This document shows positions 52,445 through 62,138 of a stretch of 64,000 nt of DNA, in pieces. The translations under genes were made by a program, and so were the position numbers. The DNA is taken from NCBI GenBank assembly GCA_024742405.1, contig JANSYP010000003.1, positions 371,027 to 435,026 of the forward strand, read 5' to 3'. Numbering within the stretch: the first letter of the stretch is position 1; the number at the start of each line of letters is the position of its first letter. This DNA is from Paracoccaceae bacterium. GTDB taxonomy: Bacteria > Pseudomonadota > Alphaproteobacteria > Rhodobacterales > Rhodobacteraceae. The notes beneath the pieces are model-generated. The model was not told where the DNA came from. It did not search any database and saw only the letters and a list, made by a program, of their open reading frames with translations.

Positions 52445-52548
52445 GGGGTTCTCTCTCTTGTTTCGTGCGGCGGTCCGAGACCGGCTTGGAGCTATTCTGT
52501 AACGGAGATGCTGGAGACTTTTTCGGATTGCAGCGTTTGCGTCGCGCA

Positions 52549-54225
52549 CTAGTCCTCAAAGACTTCATGTAGGACGGCGCCCGTGGCCCCGGTCGGCGCC
52601 TTGATCCCCAGGTAGGCCGCGATCGTGGGCGCGAGATCGATCGTTTCGACGCGACGCACCACACGTTTCGGCGCGATGCCGGGTCTCGACAGGATGATCG
52701 GCACGTAGGTGTCATATGCCCAGGGCGCGCCGTGGGACGACGCGACGAACAACCCGTCGAAATCGGCGACAAACCAATGGGGGTCGAAGACGATGAAGAT
52801 ATCGCCCGAACGATCCGGGTGAAAATTCGCGGCGACGGCCCGATTGACCCGCGTATCGCCGACCAAACCGTTGCGAAATTCGGTCGCTCCAACGGCTAAG
52901 GCGATACCGGGCAGCTTGACAAGCTCCTCCGAAACGGTCCGTTCAACCTCCAGCGGGTCAAGGTCTCGCTCTTCGATCAAGGCCTTGTTCAGATAGAGGT
53001 ATGGCTGCGAGAAATTGAGGATAAGGTCCTTTGAGGCCCCGAAATCCGCCTGCAGCCGTACGAAACCAGGCTCGGTATCGATACGTTTGAAATCGAAGTA
53101 CTGCGCCTCGATGCCGATTTCGGCAAGCGAACCCGGCGTTTCAGCCCCGCCATGGTCGGCCGACAGGACGACAAGAACGTTGTCGAGGCCGACTCTCTCG
53201 TCGAGGAAAGATAGGAATTCGCCCAGTCTCTTATCGAGTTGCTTGAGGTTGTCCTCGGCTTCGAGGCTGGAGGGTCCGAACATGTGACCCACGTAATCTG
53301 TCGATGACAGGCTGATCGCCAGATAATCGGGAATATCGTCTTGACCGATATCCTCCGCCTCGATCAGCGATTTGGCAAAATCGAGGGTCAACGCATCGCC
53401 TGCCGGGCTGACCGTCAGAAGGGTTGTGTAGTAGTCGCCGTCTACAGGACCGAAATTGTGAGGAAACACGCGGCCAAATCCACCCAGATCGGTTTCCCAC
53501 ATCTGATCGTCCCGGTCGGCGAAGCTGTAGTTCTCTTCAGGCAGCAGCAGCGACCAATCCTTATTGGCATAGGCCTGTACCTTTCCCGAAGCATTCCACA
53601 CCTCGACCCATCCCGGATAATCGTCGCGATAATATGTCGAAGTGACGAAAGACGCATCGGACTTCGAGAACCAATAGGCTTGTCCCGCATGGCCCGCCAT
53701 GGAGATCGCACCTCTGTCCTTGATGGAAACACCGAAAATTTTGGCTTCAGGGCCATAGTGAAGCGCAATTTCGTCACTGACCGTCGATGTAATGATGGAC
53801 CGTGGCGAGCGACCGTCCGTGGTCGCGGCGCGTTGTGTCGGGTCGATCTCTGTCGCGTCGTCAACACCGGAAGCCCCGACAAGTGGGTAGTCGGCATCCT
53901 GCACGTTATAGAACTGTTCGCCGGTAACGCGATCAAACCACAGGTTCGCCACCATGCCGTGCACGGCGGGGTCGGCACCGGTTGACAGCGTGGTATGCCC
54001 CACAATCGTCTCGGTATTGGCATGTCGGTGATGCGCATCGGCATAGTGCACACCGTTCGACATCAGACGACGAAAGCCATCCTCGCCCATGCCTTTCTCG
54101 AACCGTTGGATCAAATCTCCGCGAAGCTGATCGACGGTAAGTTGCAGTACGAGTCTGGGGGCATCCTGGCCGACTGCGGGAAATGCAATGAGCCCGAAAA
54201 CGATCGGAACGGCACAACGAAGCAT
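52549..54225 (-). CDS. Exported alkaline phosphatase/phosphodiesterase (PafA-like)
   Basis: 558 residues with a signal peptide (IVFGLIAFPAVGQDAP). LVLQLTVDQLRGDLI carries the first metal Asp, and HANTETIVGHTTLSTGAD carries the nucleophile Thr region of the alkaline-phosphatase superfamily (the T in ETIVGH). Later metal ligands fit SLSSTDYVGHMFGPSS (Asp/His) and VVLSADHGGAETPG (Asp-His), and a final His appears in FVASSHGAPW. The layout suits the PafA/NPP branch: hydrolysis of phosphomonoesters or diesters in the periplasm. It is divergent from an AraC regulator and heads a leftward operon with two DUF1254 genes. Confidence 0.9.
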   Translation of the reverse strand: MLRCAVPIVFGLIAFPAVGQDAPRLVLQLTVDQLRGDLIQRFEKGMGEDGFRRLMSNGVHYADAHHRHANTETIVGHTTLSTGADPAVHGMVANLWFDRVTGEQFYNVQDADYPLVGASGVDDATEIDPTQRAATTDGRSPRSIITSTVSDEIALHYGPEAKIFGVSIKDRGAISMAGHAGQAYWFSKSDASFVTSTYYRDDYPGWVEVWNASGKVQAYANKDWSLLLPEENYSFADRDDQMWETDLGGFGRVFPHNFGPVDGDYYTTLLTVSPAGDALTLDFAKSLIEAEDIGQDDIPDYLAISLSSTDYVGHMFGPSSLEAEDNLKQLDKRLGEFLSFLDERVGLDNVLVVLSADHGGAETPGSLAEIGIEAQYFDFKRIDTEPGFVRLQADFGASKDLILNFSQPYLYLNKALIEERDLDPLEVERTVSEELVKLPGIALAVGATEFRNGLVGDTRVNRAVAANFHPDRSGDIFIVFDPHWFVADFDGLFVASSHGAPWAYDTYVPIILSRPGIAPKRVVRRVETIDLAPTIAAYLGIKAPTGATGAVLHEVFED

Positions 54226-54311
54226 GGACAGACCTCACGATTTGGCAATTTGGCCGGCCCTCCGGAAGCCGGTGCTTTGCTCGGCAAAATTGCATATGTA
54301 GCCTGCCGGGG

Positions 54312-54330
54312 CGTGTCATTTCACGACACG
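54312..54330. promoter_or_regulatory. Inverted repeat in the divergent phosphatase/AraC region
   Basis: CGTGTC (54312-54317) and GACACG (54325-54330) form a perfect 6-base inverted repeat with a 7-base spacer, just before the regulator's start codon. It could be the AraC-type operator or a translational element; evidence is only the symmetry and position. Confidence 0.4.
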
Positions 54331-54352
54331 GGCTTCAGGAGTGCTCGACGTC

Positions 54353-55369
54353 ATGCCATTGCCAATGATCTCCATCAGAGCGTTGGGAACCATGCCAGAG
54401 TTCGTGCTCGCAAACATGGGAGGTCGCGTTCTCGACAAGGCTTTGGATTCCGCCGGGCTAACCCATGCTGTCATCGACAAGAAGTCAGGCTTCATTCCCA
54501 AGGCATCCTTCACGAAGTTCTTTTCAGAAGTTGACCGAGCGGCCGGCGTTCAAAATATCGGCCTGATGTGGGCACCGGCACTGACCGTGCGGGACTACGG
54601 AAACTGGGGGCGATACGTTCTCGGCGCTTCGACCCTTGGCGAGGCATTGACGCGTGCCCAATCGGTAATGCCGCTGCATTCATCGTCAGATGTGACGGAA
54701 ATGCGCCTCCGGCGAAACCACGCGTCCTACGAGTACAAGTTTAGCCTAAAGGGCCACTCAAGCTACCCGGACATTGGCTTTTCTGCCGTCGGATCGGTGC
54801 TTAGCATCTTTCACAATTTCTTGGGAAATGATTGGCGCCCGCTGCACGTGAACTGCGATTTCCCGAAAGTCAGGCATTCGGATGATGCCGAGATGACGTT
54901 TGGCTGCCCGGTAAACTGGGATACCGACAGATTGGAGATCTGCTTCCCGGTTCGTGACTTGCTTGTTAGTTCGGTAGCTTCAGGGCAAGACCGGATCACG
55001 CTCGAGGATCTGAAAAGGGAAAGAACTGAAGAGTATCCGAGAACCTATGTCGATCTGGTTGTGTCGATCCTGCAGCGGCAGACCGAAATCCGCGAGATTT
55101 CATTGGATCGGATAGCAAATGCCCTGAATCTCGGACCGCGCTCGCTGCAAAGGCGGCTCCGGTCCGAGGGCGACGATTTTCGGTCGATTGCAAATCGGGT
55201 TGTGATCGGACGCGCAAAAGAACTGCTCCACGAGGGTGATCTGTCGGTTAAAGGGATTGCCATTGAGCTTGGATATGACAATCCGCAGAACTTTTCGCGG
55301 GCATTCAAGAATGGAACGGGCGTTTCTCCCAGTGAATTCACACCCAGATGTAAGGCTCATTCCGCCTGA
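54353..55369 (+). CDS. AraC-family regulator, OruR/ArgR-type sensor domain
   Basis: About 338 residues (ATG 54353; an in-frame ATG at 54341 is possible). The N-terminal ~200-residue 'Arabinose_bd'-type domain shows VGLMWAPALTVRDYGNWG-like NIGLMWAPALTVRDYGNW and LGEALTRAQSVMPLHSSS. The C-terminal double HTH is recognisable as ISLDRIANALNLGPRSLQRR, GDDFRSIANRVVIGRAKELL, VKGIAIELGYDNPQNFSRAFK and GVSPSEFTPR. It should regulate the divergent phosphatase/DUF1254 genes in response to a hydrophobic or fatty-acid-like ligand, as for some relatives. The signal is not known. Confidence 0.92.
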   Translation: MPLPMISIRALGTMPEFVLANMGGRVLDKALDSAGLTHAVIDKKSGFIPKASFTKFFSEVDRAAGVQNIGLMWAPALTVRDYGNWGRYVLGASTLGEALTRAQSVMPLHSSSDVTEMRLRRNHASYEYKFSLKGHSSYPDIGFSAVGSVLSIFHNFLGNDWRPLHVNCDFPKVRHSDDAEMTFGCPVNWDTDRLEICFPVRDLLVSSVASGQDRITLEDLKRERTEEYPRTYVDLVVSILQRQTEIREISLDRIANALNLGPRSLQRRLRSEGDDFRSIANRVVIGRAKELLHEGDLSVKGIAIELGYDNPQNFSRAFKNGTGVSPSEFTPRCKAHSA

Positions 55370-56035
55370 CGTTAGAAAATTGGGAAGTCTAAGCGTACGT
55401 TTCCAATAACTCGTGTGATTGGTTGCCCGGCAGCATGGTGGTCAGTCGTGAAAAGTCGGCGACAGACCTTTCACAATCAAGCCAGTGGGCCGGTCTACGC
55501 AGATATCCGCACGTCGATCATCGCGACCACATTCTTGGTCGCAGAGCACATCAACTGCCGCTTTTGCATTTGCCGTACATTTGCGGTCGCATTCGATACC
55601 ATTGTTACAAATGGATGCTGTTGGCGCAGCGCGTCCAATGCCGGCTCGCTACAGTCGTGCGCAACGCGGACCGCTAATGGCGACGACCGGTACAGGCGGT
55701 GATGCTGCCAACGCAAAGCGTTGATGCATTGTGGCCGGCAGCTTTGCAAAGGGGCCGAATTCGTCATCGTCCGCTTTGAACGGCGCGTTCGTCCGCAACT
55801 CGGTCATTGGTGTCCCAAAAACTCGCTGCAGTGGGCACGAACGGCAGCTTTTCACTCTGCGACGCGGCTGGCCGATTGGTCGATCTTGATGCCGCATCTG
55901 CGAGCATGAGAGTTGGGGCACTTCTGGTATGGGCTCACGGCGGCCATCGGGGGCGTTGCAGCACCCTGTGATATGCTGCGTTGGTAACCGTCGGGTTGTC
56001 GTTGTTGGAAGGCATGGCGGATCGCAGGATCAATC
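55370..56035. other. Gap of ~660 bp, its last ~115 bp duplicated at 59.3 kb
   Basis: No gene is supported. From about 55920 to the integrase start the sequence parallels 59305-59413 (shared GTCGGGTTGTCGTT, GGCATGGCGGAT), indicating that the duplicated unit includes upstream DNA of the integrase. The remaining part has Rhodobacterales-like intergenic repeats around 55735-55860 that I could not define. Confidence 0.45.
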
Positions 56036-56666
56036 ATGGAAACACCAAACTTACCTGCAATTCGCGCACTTCGCCCAGCTTGGAACACGGGTCGCATAGC
56101 AGGCCAAAAACGACCACCCAAACCGAAACATGTATGGGCGATCCGCGTCCGACTGGAGCTGCCCGAGAACCATCGCGACCTTAAATTGTTCAAAATGGCG
56201 GTCGATAGCAAGCTCCGCGGCTGCGACCTGGTGAAGATGTAAGTGGTCGATGTCATGGCGTCGGGTCAGATCAAGCAGCGCGTTTCCCTTCTGTAACGGA
56301 AAACCCGGCAACCGGGGCGCTTCGAGATTTCTGAGGGCACGCGTGCGCCCGCTGAGACGTGGATGGAGGATGAGTTCATGGTCGGTTCAGAGTATCTTTG
56401 GCCCGGACGCTTCCATGAGCGTTTGCACATTTCGACCCGACAGTATGACCGGATAGTCCAGAAACGAGTGACGTCGATCGCACTTGAGGCGAGTGCCTAC
56501 GGAACGCATTCGATGCGAAGAACAAAAGTCACACAGATTTACAAGAAGACGGGCAACCTAAGCTGTTCAGCTTTTGCTCGGTCATACAAAAACGGACAGC
56601 ACCGTCAGATGTCTTGACGTCGAGCTCGAGGATGCCTTGGCCATTGCTGAAGCCATTGAAATCTAG
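56036..56666 (+). pseudogene. Orphan tyrosine integrase, broken copy 1
   Basis: METPNLPAIRALRPAWNTGR opens the frame at 56036. TAA at 56240-56242 and at 56294-56296 interrupt it, and a 2-base loss after KKTGNL causes a frameshift, yet the sequence continues to match the 59.4-kb copy (EASAYGTHSMRRTKVTQIYK). It retains the Arg I region SKLRGCDLVKM but carries TVRCLD where the catalytic tyrosine (TVRYLG) is expected. It is therefore inactive. It is on the left side of the integrase-bracketed segment. Confidence 0.88.
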
Positions 56667-56960
56667 CATCTATGGGCCGCTCTTGCAGGGACGTTCCTTG
56701 GCCGATGTTGACTAGAACCCGACGTGCTGCAAAGCAGCTTACCTGAAGCTGACAGTGCCAACGAACTAAGCGTTTGTTCTCGTCAGATGGCCGCAGAGCT
56801 ACAGAAAGCGGACCTCCCGCCCCATCACTGCGCTCCTTCGGACAACGCCCGTTTGCTGATTTTCTGTTTGAAACATTACGGATAGCAGTCCAAGTCGCGT
56901 GGTTGACTTGAAGGATTGTGGGGCCATCTCGACAGCCGACAGTTGAAACGGGAGCACGCT
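56667..56960. other. Non-coding spacer after integrase relic
   Basis: About 290 bp with no supported gene; shares a GAAATCTAG...GGGCCG context with the downstream flank of the other integrase copy (60 kb). GGGAG at 56950-56954 is the ribosome binding site of the next gene. Confidence 0.4.
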
Positions 56961-57308
56961 ATGAAGGGTCTCTGGATCTTGCCACTACTCGCACTTCTTC
57001 CCACGCCGATCCTTGCCGAGGAACTTGCTAGCGCCGACGAGATCACCGCGGCGATCGCGGGTAACACCGTTCAAGGTGGCATGCCCGACGGCGCGGCCTA
57101 TTCCGAGTTCTACGACAACGACGGATCCATAAAGGCAGACGGGTACACAGGCACGTGGTCGATCGCCGAAGATGAGATGTGCTTTGACTACGGCGACGGC
57201 AGCAGTTGTTTCTCTGTCCACATTGTGAGCGACCAAGTAACCTGGATCCAGGAAGGTGCGGACGTCGGCTCTGGCACGATCATCGCCGGAAACCCCAACG
57301 CGTATTGA
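56961..57308 (+). CDS. Small secreted protein of unknown function
   Basis: 115 residues, signal peptide MKGLWILPLLALLPTPILAE. The mature part contains EITAAIAGNTVQGGMPDGAA, YSEFYDNDGSIKADGYTGTW and EDEMCFDYGDGSSCFSVHI, a pattern of strand-forming and turn residues with two cysteines, like small exported domains found alone in Rhodobacterales. It lies in the integrase-bracketed segment. No function can be assigned. Confidence 0.7.
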   Translation: MKGLWILPLLALLPTPILAEELASADEITAAIAGNTVQGGMPDGAAYSEFYDNDGSIKADGYTGTWSIAEDEMCFDYGDGSSCFSVHIVSDQVTWIQEGADVGSGTIIAGNPNAY

Positions 57309-57835
57309 AGGCGAGCGCGGCGTTTCGGGTATTGCCACGCGATAGCACTGAACTTCGCCCGATCACTGGACCGTCCTGGGCGCCATTGGGCCGCGTTTTC
57401 GGGCGGCTCGATCTCCCTTGCGCCGGCCACGAGTTGGCCGAACAGCGAAGGCGACGTCCCTCTTCGTTTCAGCCTCCGCATAGGCCAAAAACCGCCGTGC
57501 AGCGGTGCTCAAAGTTGTCTGCCGCGCGGAAGCCTTGGCGCCGCGGCCACCTCATTCCGGACCTTAGCCACAAGGTTCTCTAAAGCGTCATGTGGAGATC
57601 GTGTTTATAGACTCGGTGCATCCCGTGAAAGTGGCATATCCAAAGGTAATTCTCCCGAAAAATCGCCTTCCTGGAAACACGGCTTGGCAGGCGGTTGTTC
57701 GCGCGAACCGTCTTTCAACTTTTTGAGGCCATTTTCTCCTCGCAGAGTTTTTCAACACGATCCGGACAAAGCACCAATTCGCTGCGTCTGCTTGAATGTC
57801 GGTAATTTGGCAGTGCTTGGGTTGGAACCACACCT
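57309..57835. other. Gap of ~530 bp without a recognised gene
   Basis: Frames on both strands (for example 57206-57583 plus, 57588-57839 minus) show no family pattern. No repeat or terminator could be defended. Confidence 0.35.
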
Positions 57836-58279
57836 TCAACGTGGCCGCCGAATTCTCCCGGTCATGCGTAGGCCATCGCGAATGTTCAGCCCCATCATAG
57901 TGAGGTTTGCTGCACCTGCGATCAGCTCAACCACCTGAACTGCGTAAAGTGTGCTGTCAAATTCACCAGCTGCGGCCTTGCCAGCCAGAAACCAAGCAGC
58001 CGGCAGGAGGATCACCAACCCGTTCAGAGCTATAACAGGCATGCGGGTTTTCTTTGCTCTCGTCAGCGCATCCTTGCGTTTCTGGCCCAGTGCCATGCCC
58101 GTCCCGCCAGCAATAGCCATCGCAGGAATGAGGATGAACATACCCCTCAAGATCATTGCCTTAACGGCTGCTACTGTTTCGTGGTTTGCAAAGAGCTCAG
58201 AAATGGCCGTTGACGCCCAGAAGAGGAGGATCATCACGAAGCCGATGCCGCCTGCGATGGCGTGAATCCTTGTTTTCAT
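57836..58279 (-). CDS. Small membrane protein, four transmembrane segments
   Basis: ATG 58279 after GAGGGAACC gives 147 residues. Hydrophobic segments at about 8-28, 40-62, 75-97 and 105-128 are separated by short loops with basic patches (GQKRKDALTRAKKTRMP). It resembles small inner-membrane proteins annotated only as hypothetical. It ends the leftward pair with the ABM-domain gene, separated by about 40 bases, and could be controlled by the divergent MarR regulator. Confidence 0.65.
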   Translation of the reverse strand: MKTRIHAIAGGIGFVMILLFWASTAISELFANHETVAAVKAMILRGMFILIPAMAIAGGTGMALGQKRKDALTRAKKTRMPVIALNGLVILLPAAWFLAGKAAAGEFDSTLYAVQVVELIAGAANLTMMGLNIRDGLRMTGRIRRPR

Positions 58280-58317
58280 TTCGGTTCCCTCAAATTGGCT
58301 TTGTGAGAAGAGTTTCG

Positions 58318-58686
58318 TCAGGCCGTGCAACAGTTCGGCACGGCGACTTTCTCGAACAGATGGGGTGCGGCCACAGCGCTGGAGGGGTAGTGGTTGAGCT
58401 GCTGTTGAAACTCGGGGTTTGAAAACGCATCGCGGAAGGCCGCAACAGAATCCCAGACGGCATAGTTCAGATACATGCTGCCATCGCCAACAGCCTTATG
58501 AAGTTGAGTGCTGATGTACCCCGGCTGCTTCTTCATCCATTGAGCATCGTTCCGCCAGGCTTCAACCAAGGCATCTTGGTCGCCGGGATCGACGGAAAAC
58601 AGGTTGACCAGAACAACAGGTCCAGCGTCGATGCCCAATTGCCGTTCAATGGGAAACTCAGGGTCGAGGGGCTTGAACTTGACCAT
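58318..58686 (-). CDS. Antibiotic biosynthesis monooxygenase (ABM)-domain protein
   Basis: 122 residues. The ABM/dimeric alpha-beta barrel pattern is visible as VVLVNLFSVDPGDQDALVEAW, QPGYISTQLHKAVGDGS and YLNYAVWDSVAAFRDAFSNP, with the strand-helix order intact. Such proteins are cofactor-free oxygenases on small aromatic or quinone-like molecules, but many members are uncharacterised. It starts 102 bases from a divergent MarR regulator whose operator-like repeats lie between, so it is probably induced by a ligand of that repressor. Confidence 0.82.
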   Translation of the reverse strand: MVKFKPLDPEFPIERQLGIDAGPVVLVNLFSVDPGDQDALVEAWRNDAQWMKKQPGYISTQLHKAVGDGSMYLNYAVWDSVAAFRDAFSNPEFQQQLNHYPSSAVAAPHLFEKVAVPNCCTA

Positions 58687-58725
58687 ATCGGTACTCCTTG
58701 TAAGTCGCTTTGGCTTGGTGTCATG

Positions 58726-58775
58726 TTGTCATATTTTGGAGGCATTAAGCATAATGACAATATGTTGTCAAATAA
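58726..58775. promoter_or_regulatory. Operator-like inverted repeats in the ABM/MarR divergent region
   Basis: TTGTCAT (58726-58732) and ATGACAA (58754-58760) are inverted repeats spanning 35 bases; a further TTGTCAAATAA is at 58765-58775. AT-rich, ideally placed between the two divergent starts. Likely the MarR operators. Confidence 0.6.
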
Positions 58776-58788
58776 ATGAGGAGCCGGC

Positions 58789-59277
58789 ATGTCGGATGAG
58801 CAAAGGACCGAAGAAGGAGAAGCGGTGACCGCGCTGGTACTGGATGTGTTTCGGCTGAACGGTCGATTGCAGCTTGCCGGTGATCGGCTCGTATCGGAAC
58901 TCGGCTTAACAAGTGCGCGATGGCAGATCCTTGGTGCCATCGCTTACGCGGATCGGCCGGAGACAGTCGCGTGGCATGCACGGACCATGGGTGTTCACCG
59001 GCAGGGCGTTCAACGGATCGTTAACGAGCTGAATAGTGAGGGCGTCGTTGAGTTTCAGCCAAATCCACACCACAAGCGCGCGCACCTTGTTGTTCTGACC
59101 CGAAAGGGAGAGAAACTATACGAAGCCGCGATTGCGCGGCAAATCCCATGGGTGAATGAACTGTCGGAAGGCCTGTCGTCAGATGATATTGCGACAGCGC
59201 AAAATGTTATTGGCCATCTCAAGACACGTCTCGAAGAAGCCTCACTGCGACAGGATCAGAGCTCAACCCAAAGCTGA
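58789..59277 (+). CDS. MarR-family transcriptional regulator
   Basis: 162 residues. The wHTH core reads LTSARWQILGAIAYADRPET, VAWHARTMGVHRQGVQRIVN, ELNSEGVVEFQPNPHHKRAH and LVVLTRKGEKLYEAA. It lacks the OhrR-like early cysteine, so it is not a peroxide sensor of that type. It probably represses its own gene and the divergent ABM-domain gene through the repeats between them. It lies inside the segment bounded by the two integrase copies. Confidence 0.88.
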   Translation: MSDEQRTEEGEAVTALVLDVFRLNGRLQLAGDRLVSELGLTSARWQILGAIAYADRPETVAWHARTMGVHRQGVQRIVNELNSEGVVEFQPNPHHKRAHLVVLTRKGEKLYEAAIARQIPWVNELSEGLSSDDIATAQNVIGHLKTRLEEASLRQDQSSTQS

Positions 59278-59413
59278 CGCTCATACAGGTTGCAGCATTC
59301 TGTACTACGGGCTCCCTGTGGTCACCGGAGGCGTCGCAGCGTCTTGCGTTGTGCTGAGGTCGTCAACGTCGGGTTGTCGTTCTGGGTGGGCATGGCGGAT
59401 GGAAGGATGAGTC

Positions 59414-59998
59414 ATGCAAACACCAAACCTACCTGCCATTCGCGCCCTACGCCCAGCTTGGAACAAGGGACGCGTTGTCGGTCGAAAACGACCGCTGAAG
59501 CCACAACACGCCTGGGCGATCCGAATTCGCCCTGAGTTGACTGACACCCATCGTGATCTCGTGAAGATGAAGGTTGTCGACGTGTTGGCGTCCGGCCAAA
59601 TCAAAGAATGTGCCTCTGTGTTGCAGAGCAAGACGCTTAGACCTGTGCGCTTCAAAAAATCCGATGGGAGCCGGGCCGCTGCCGAAGAGTGGATGGACGA
59701 TGAACTGATGGTTGGATCAGAATACCTTTGGCCAGGTTGGTTCCATGAGCGGTTGCACATCTCGACGCACCAACACGTTCGGATCGTACACGGTTGGGTC
59801 GAGTCCCTCGGACTGGAGGCGAGCGCTTACGGCACTTACTCGATGCGTCGGACAAAGGTGACACAGATCTACAAAGAGACAGGTACTCTTAGAGCCGTCC
59901 AACTTCTTCCTGGTCACACCAAGATGGACAGCGCAGTCCAGTATCTCGGCATTGAGCTTGGGGATGCGCTAGCGATCGCGGAAGCTATTGAAATCTAG
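59414..59998 (+). pseudogene. Orphan tyrosine integrase, copy 2, lacking the catalytic Arg I segment
   Basis: 194 residues, open frame: MQTPNLPAIRALRPAWNKGR, then EYLWPGWFHERLH-type SEYLWPGWFHERLHISTHQH and SMRRTKVTQIYKETG, LLPGHTKMDSAVQYLGIEL. The Arg II-His II-Tyr elements (SMRRT, GHTK, QYLG) are intact. However, copy 1 has HRDLKLFKMAVDSKLRGCDL before VKM, whereas here HRDL is joined directly to VKM, a 16-residue in-frame deletion between two similar GACCT repeats. That removes the Arg I region. I class it as a probable inactive protein, although it could still be expressed. Confidence 0.72.
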
Positions 59999-60366
59999 AG
60001 CTCGTGGGCCGTCTTTGCGGGCGGCCCAGGACCGACATTGGGCGACTGCCAGGGCGCTGCGGTCCAGCTTTCTCAAAGCGACCGTTCAACATACAGCACG
60101 GTAGTCGGGGCGCTCCAAGGTCGTCGGCACGCACGAAGAAGACGGTCGCAGAGAGTGCGCCAACGCTGCCTGAGCTAGAGCTTATCCTGCATTCGTGACC
60201 AAGAGGGCGGGAAAGGGAACCGGATCCGAGACCATCCTCTGAGTGGACGGCACCGGCGGTGCGGATCGGCAGGGTACGCCGCTCGCGCGGCCAGCCACCC
60301 AGATTGATTTCTTCTATGCTTGCGGTAGGCTCGTCCTAACGAGGCGAATTTCGGAGCACCATTTTT

Positions 60367-61683
60367 ATGAGACTTCCTTGGCAGCTCATCCTTTGCATCA
60401 TTGGCTCAGCGGCGATGGCACAAGATGACACCCAATCCATCGTAGTAACCAACGTTCACCTGTTCGATGGAGTCAACGACGCGAGACTTGAAAACGCCAA
60501 CGTGCTGATCGATGGCCACCTGATATCCCAGATCTCGACCGATCCAATTGAGGCAGAAGGCGCGACGATAATCGATGGTCAGGGTGGCACCCTTATGCCG
60601 GGGTTGGTCGATAATCATGTGCATTTGTCGATGGTCACTGTGACTGTTCCTGATCTTTTGTTCGGTGAGCCGACGTATCCGCTGGTTCGTGCCGTGCGCG
60701 ATGCCGAAGAGATGCTTCTGCGCGGCGTCACAACTGGCCGCGACATGGGAGGAAACATTTTCGGGCTGAAACAGGCGATCGACGAGAACATCGTACCGGG
60801 CCCGAGGATTTATCCGTCCGGGAGATTCCTGTCTCAGACATCCGGCCACTTTGATTTCCGAACGAAGACCGACACGCATCGCGCGTTCAGCAACATCGAA
60901 CCGACCACTGACCGGCTTGGATGGGTGTTCATGGTTGACGGCGTGCCGCAAATTCTGGCCGCTGCACGTGAGAACCTGCGACTGGGGGCATCGCAAATCA
61001 AGATCGCCGCAGGCGGTGGCTACGCGTCGCCGACCGATCCTCTTTTTTCGACTCAATTCACTTTTGAGGAGATGAAGGCCGCGGCCAACGCGGCCACGGA
61101 CTTTGGCACCTATGTTACCATGCACGCCTACACTCCGGCCGCGGTCAATCGTGCCATAGACGCGGGTATAAAAGACGTTGGTCACGGCCAGTTACTTGAC
61201 CGGGAAACCCTCGAACGCATGGCCGCCGAAGGCGTACATCTGAGCACGCAGCCCTTCACAGTCTGCAACGAGCCACAACTTGACGAATTCTCGAACGAAA
61301 AACTCAATACCGTGTGTCAGGGAACGGCAAACATGTATCAGATTGTGAGCGAATTGCCGGACCTGAACGTGACTTGGGGTACGGATCTCTTCAATGTTCC
61401 GGACGCCTCGGACCAGGTCGAACAGCTTGAAAGACTGTTGGATTTCTTCGAGCCCGTCGAGATCTTGAAGCAGGCAACCGGTAACGCAACAAGCCTTCTC
61501 GCCATGAGTGGAGACAAGAACCCGTACCCCGATGGACCGATTGGTCGGATCGTGGAGGGGGCCTATGCGGATCTTTTGATCGTCGAAGGCAATCCGCTGG
61601 AAGATTTGTCTGCGGTGACTGACGCGAACAATATAAAGCTGATCATGAAAAACGGGGAAGTCTACAAGGACACGTTGAACTAG
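60367..61683 (+). CDS. Exported amidohydrolase (imidazolonepropionase/prolidase-like)
   Basis: 438 residues with a signal peptide (LILCIIGSAAMAQDD). The metal motif HxH is in GLVDNHVHLS (residues ~82-91). TIIDGQGGTLMPG precedes it, and IKIAAGGGYASPTDPL holds the lysine/metal region; VTMHAYTPAAVNRAIDAGI and VTWGTDLFNVPDA supply the His and Asp. The C-terminal GRIVEGAYADLLIVEGNPLED is the standard amidohydrolase ending. It likely hydrolyses a cyclic amide, ester or peptide in the periplasm. A second amidohydrolase family gene lies downstream but is split. Confidence 0.88.
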   Translation: MRLPWQLILCIIGSAAMAQDDTQSIVVTNVHLFDGVNDARLENANVLIDGHLISQISTDPIEAEGATIIDGQGGTLMPGLVDNHVHLSMVTVTVPDLLFGEPTYPLVRAVRDAEEMLLRGVTTGRDMGGNIFGLKQAIDENIVPGPRIYPSGRFLSQTSGHFDFRTKTDTHRAFSNIEPTTDRLGWVFMVDGVPQILAAARENLRLGASQIKIAAGGGYASPTDPLFSTQFTFEEMKAAANAATDFGTYVTMHAYTPAAVNRAIDAGIKDVGHGQLLDRETLERMAAEGVHLSTQPFTVCNEPQLDEFSNEKLNTVCQGTANMYQIVSELPDLNVTWGTDLFNVPDASDQVEQLERLLDFFEPVEILKQATGNATSLLAMSGDKNPYPDGPIGRIVEGAYADLLIVEGNPLEDLSAVTDANNIKLIMKNGEVYKDTLN

Positions 61684-62138
61684 GCAGCAAACCCGCCAAG
61701 ATCCCGCTTGGCGCAAGTGCTTGAGCAATTTCAAGTTGCGATCATACTTGCGCCAATAAGAAGTTGCTACGCGTGACCTCAGCGAGTTCCGGTTAGGAAA
61801 AGTCATTCGCGGAAGCCGGCTTTAGCAACTGCCTTCTTTGCGACGCAGTCGGACGACCTTCGCCTTGCGGTGTTGGCTGACTGAGCGATCTGTCTTCTCG
61901 GACCCAACCGACTCTTTTTGCGCTCAGCATCAAAAATGAAACATTCCGGATGGCCGAATAAGGTAGTGTCGCGTGACTCGAATAGATACTAGAGACCGAA
62001 AAAGCAGATCTCACTTTTCGTTGGCCGCGCTCTCGTGTTAGCCTAAAATCACCAATTCAACCGCTAGGGTTTAACGCACGCGCCCTGGAACGGTTTGAAT
62101 GCCCAGAAAAATTGTGCGCGAAAGAAGTGGAACCGCCC
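61684..62138. other. Spacer of ~455 bp between two amidohydrolase genes
   Basis: No gene is supported. Around 61795-61860 there are runs such as GCGACGCAGTCGG that resemble the dispersed roseobacter-type intergenic repeats, without a clear match. Confidence 0.35.

Noticed and set aside
57372..57400. GCGCCATTGGGCC in the 57.4-kb gap, part of the mini-element core
   Set aside because: Only the first 8-9 bases match; no arms, no GAATG flanks.
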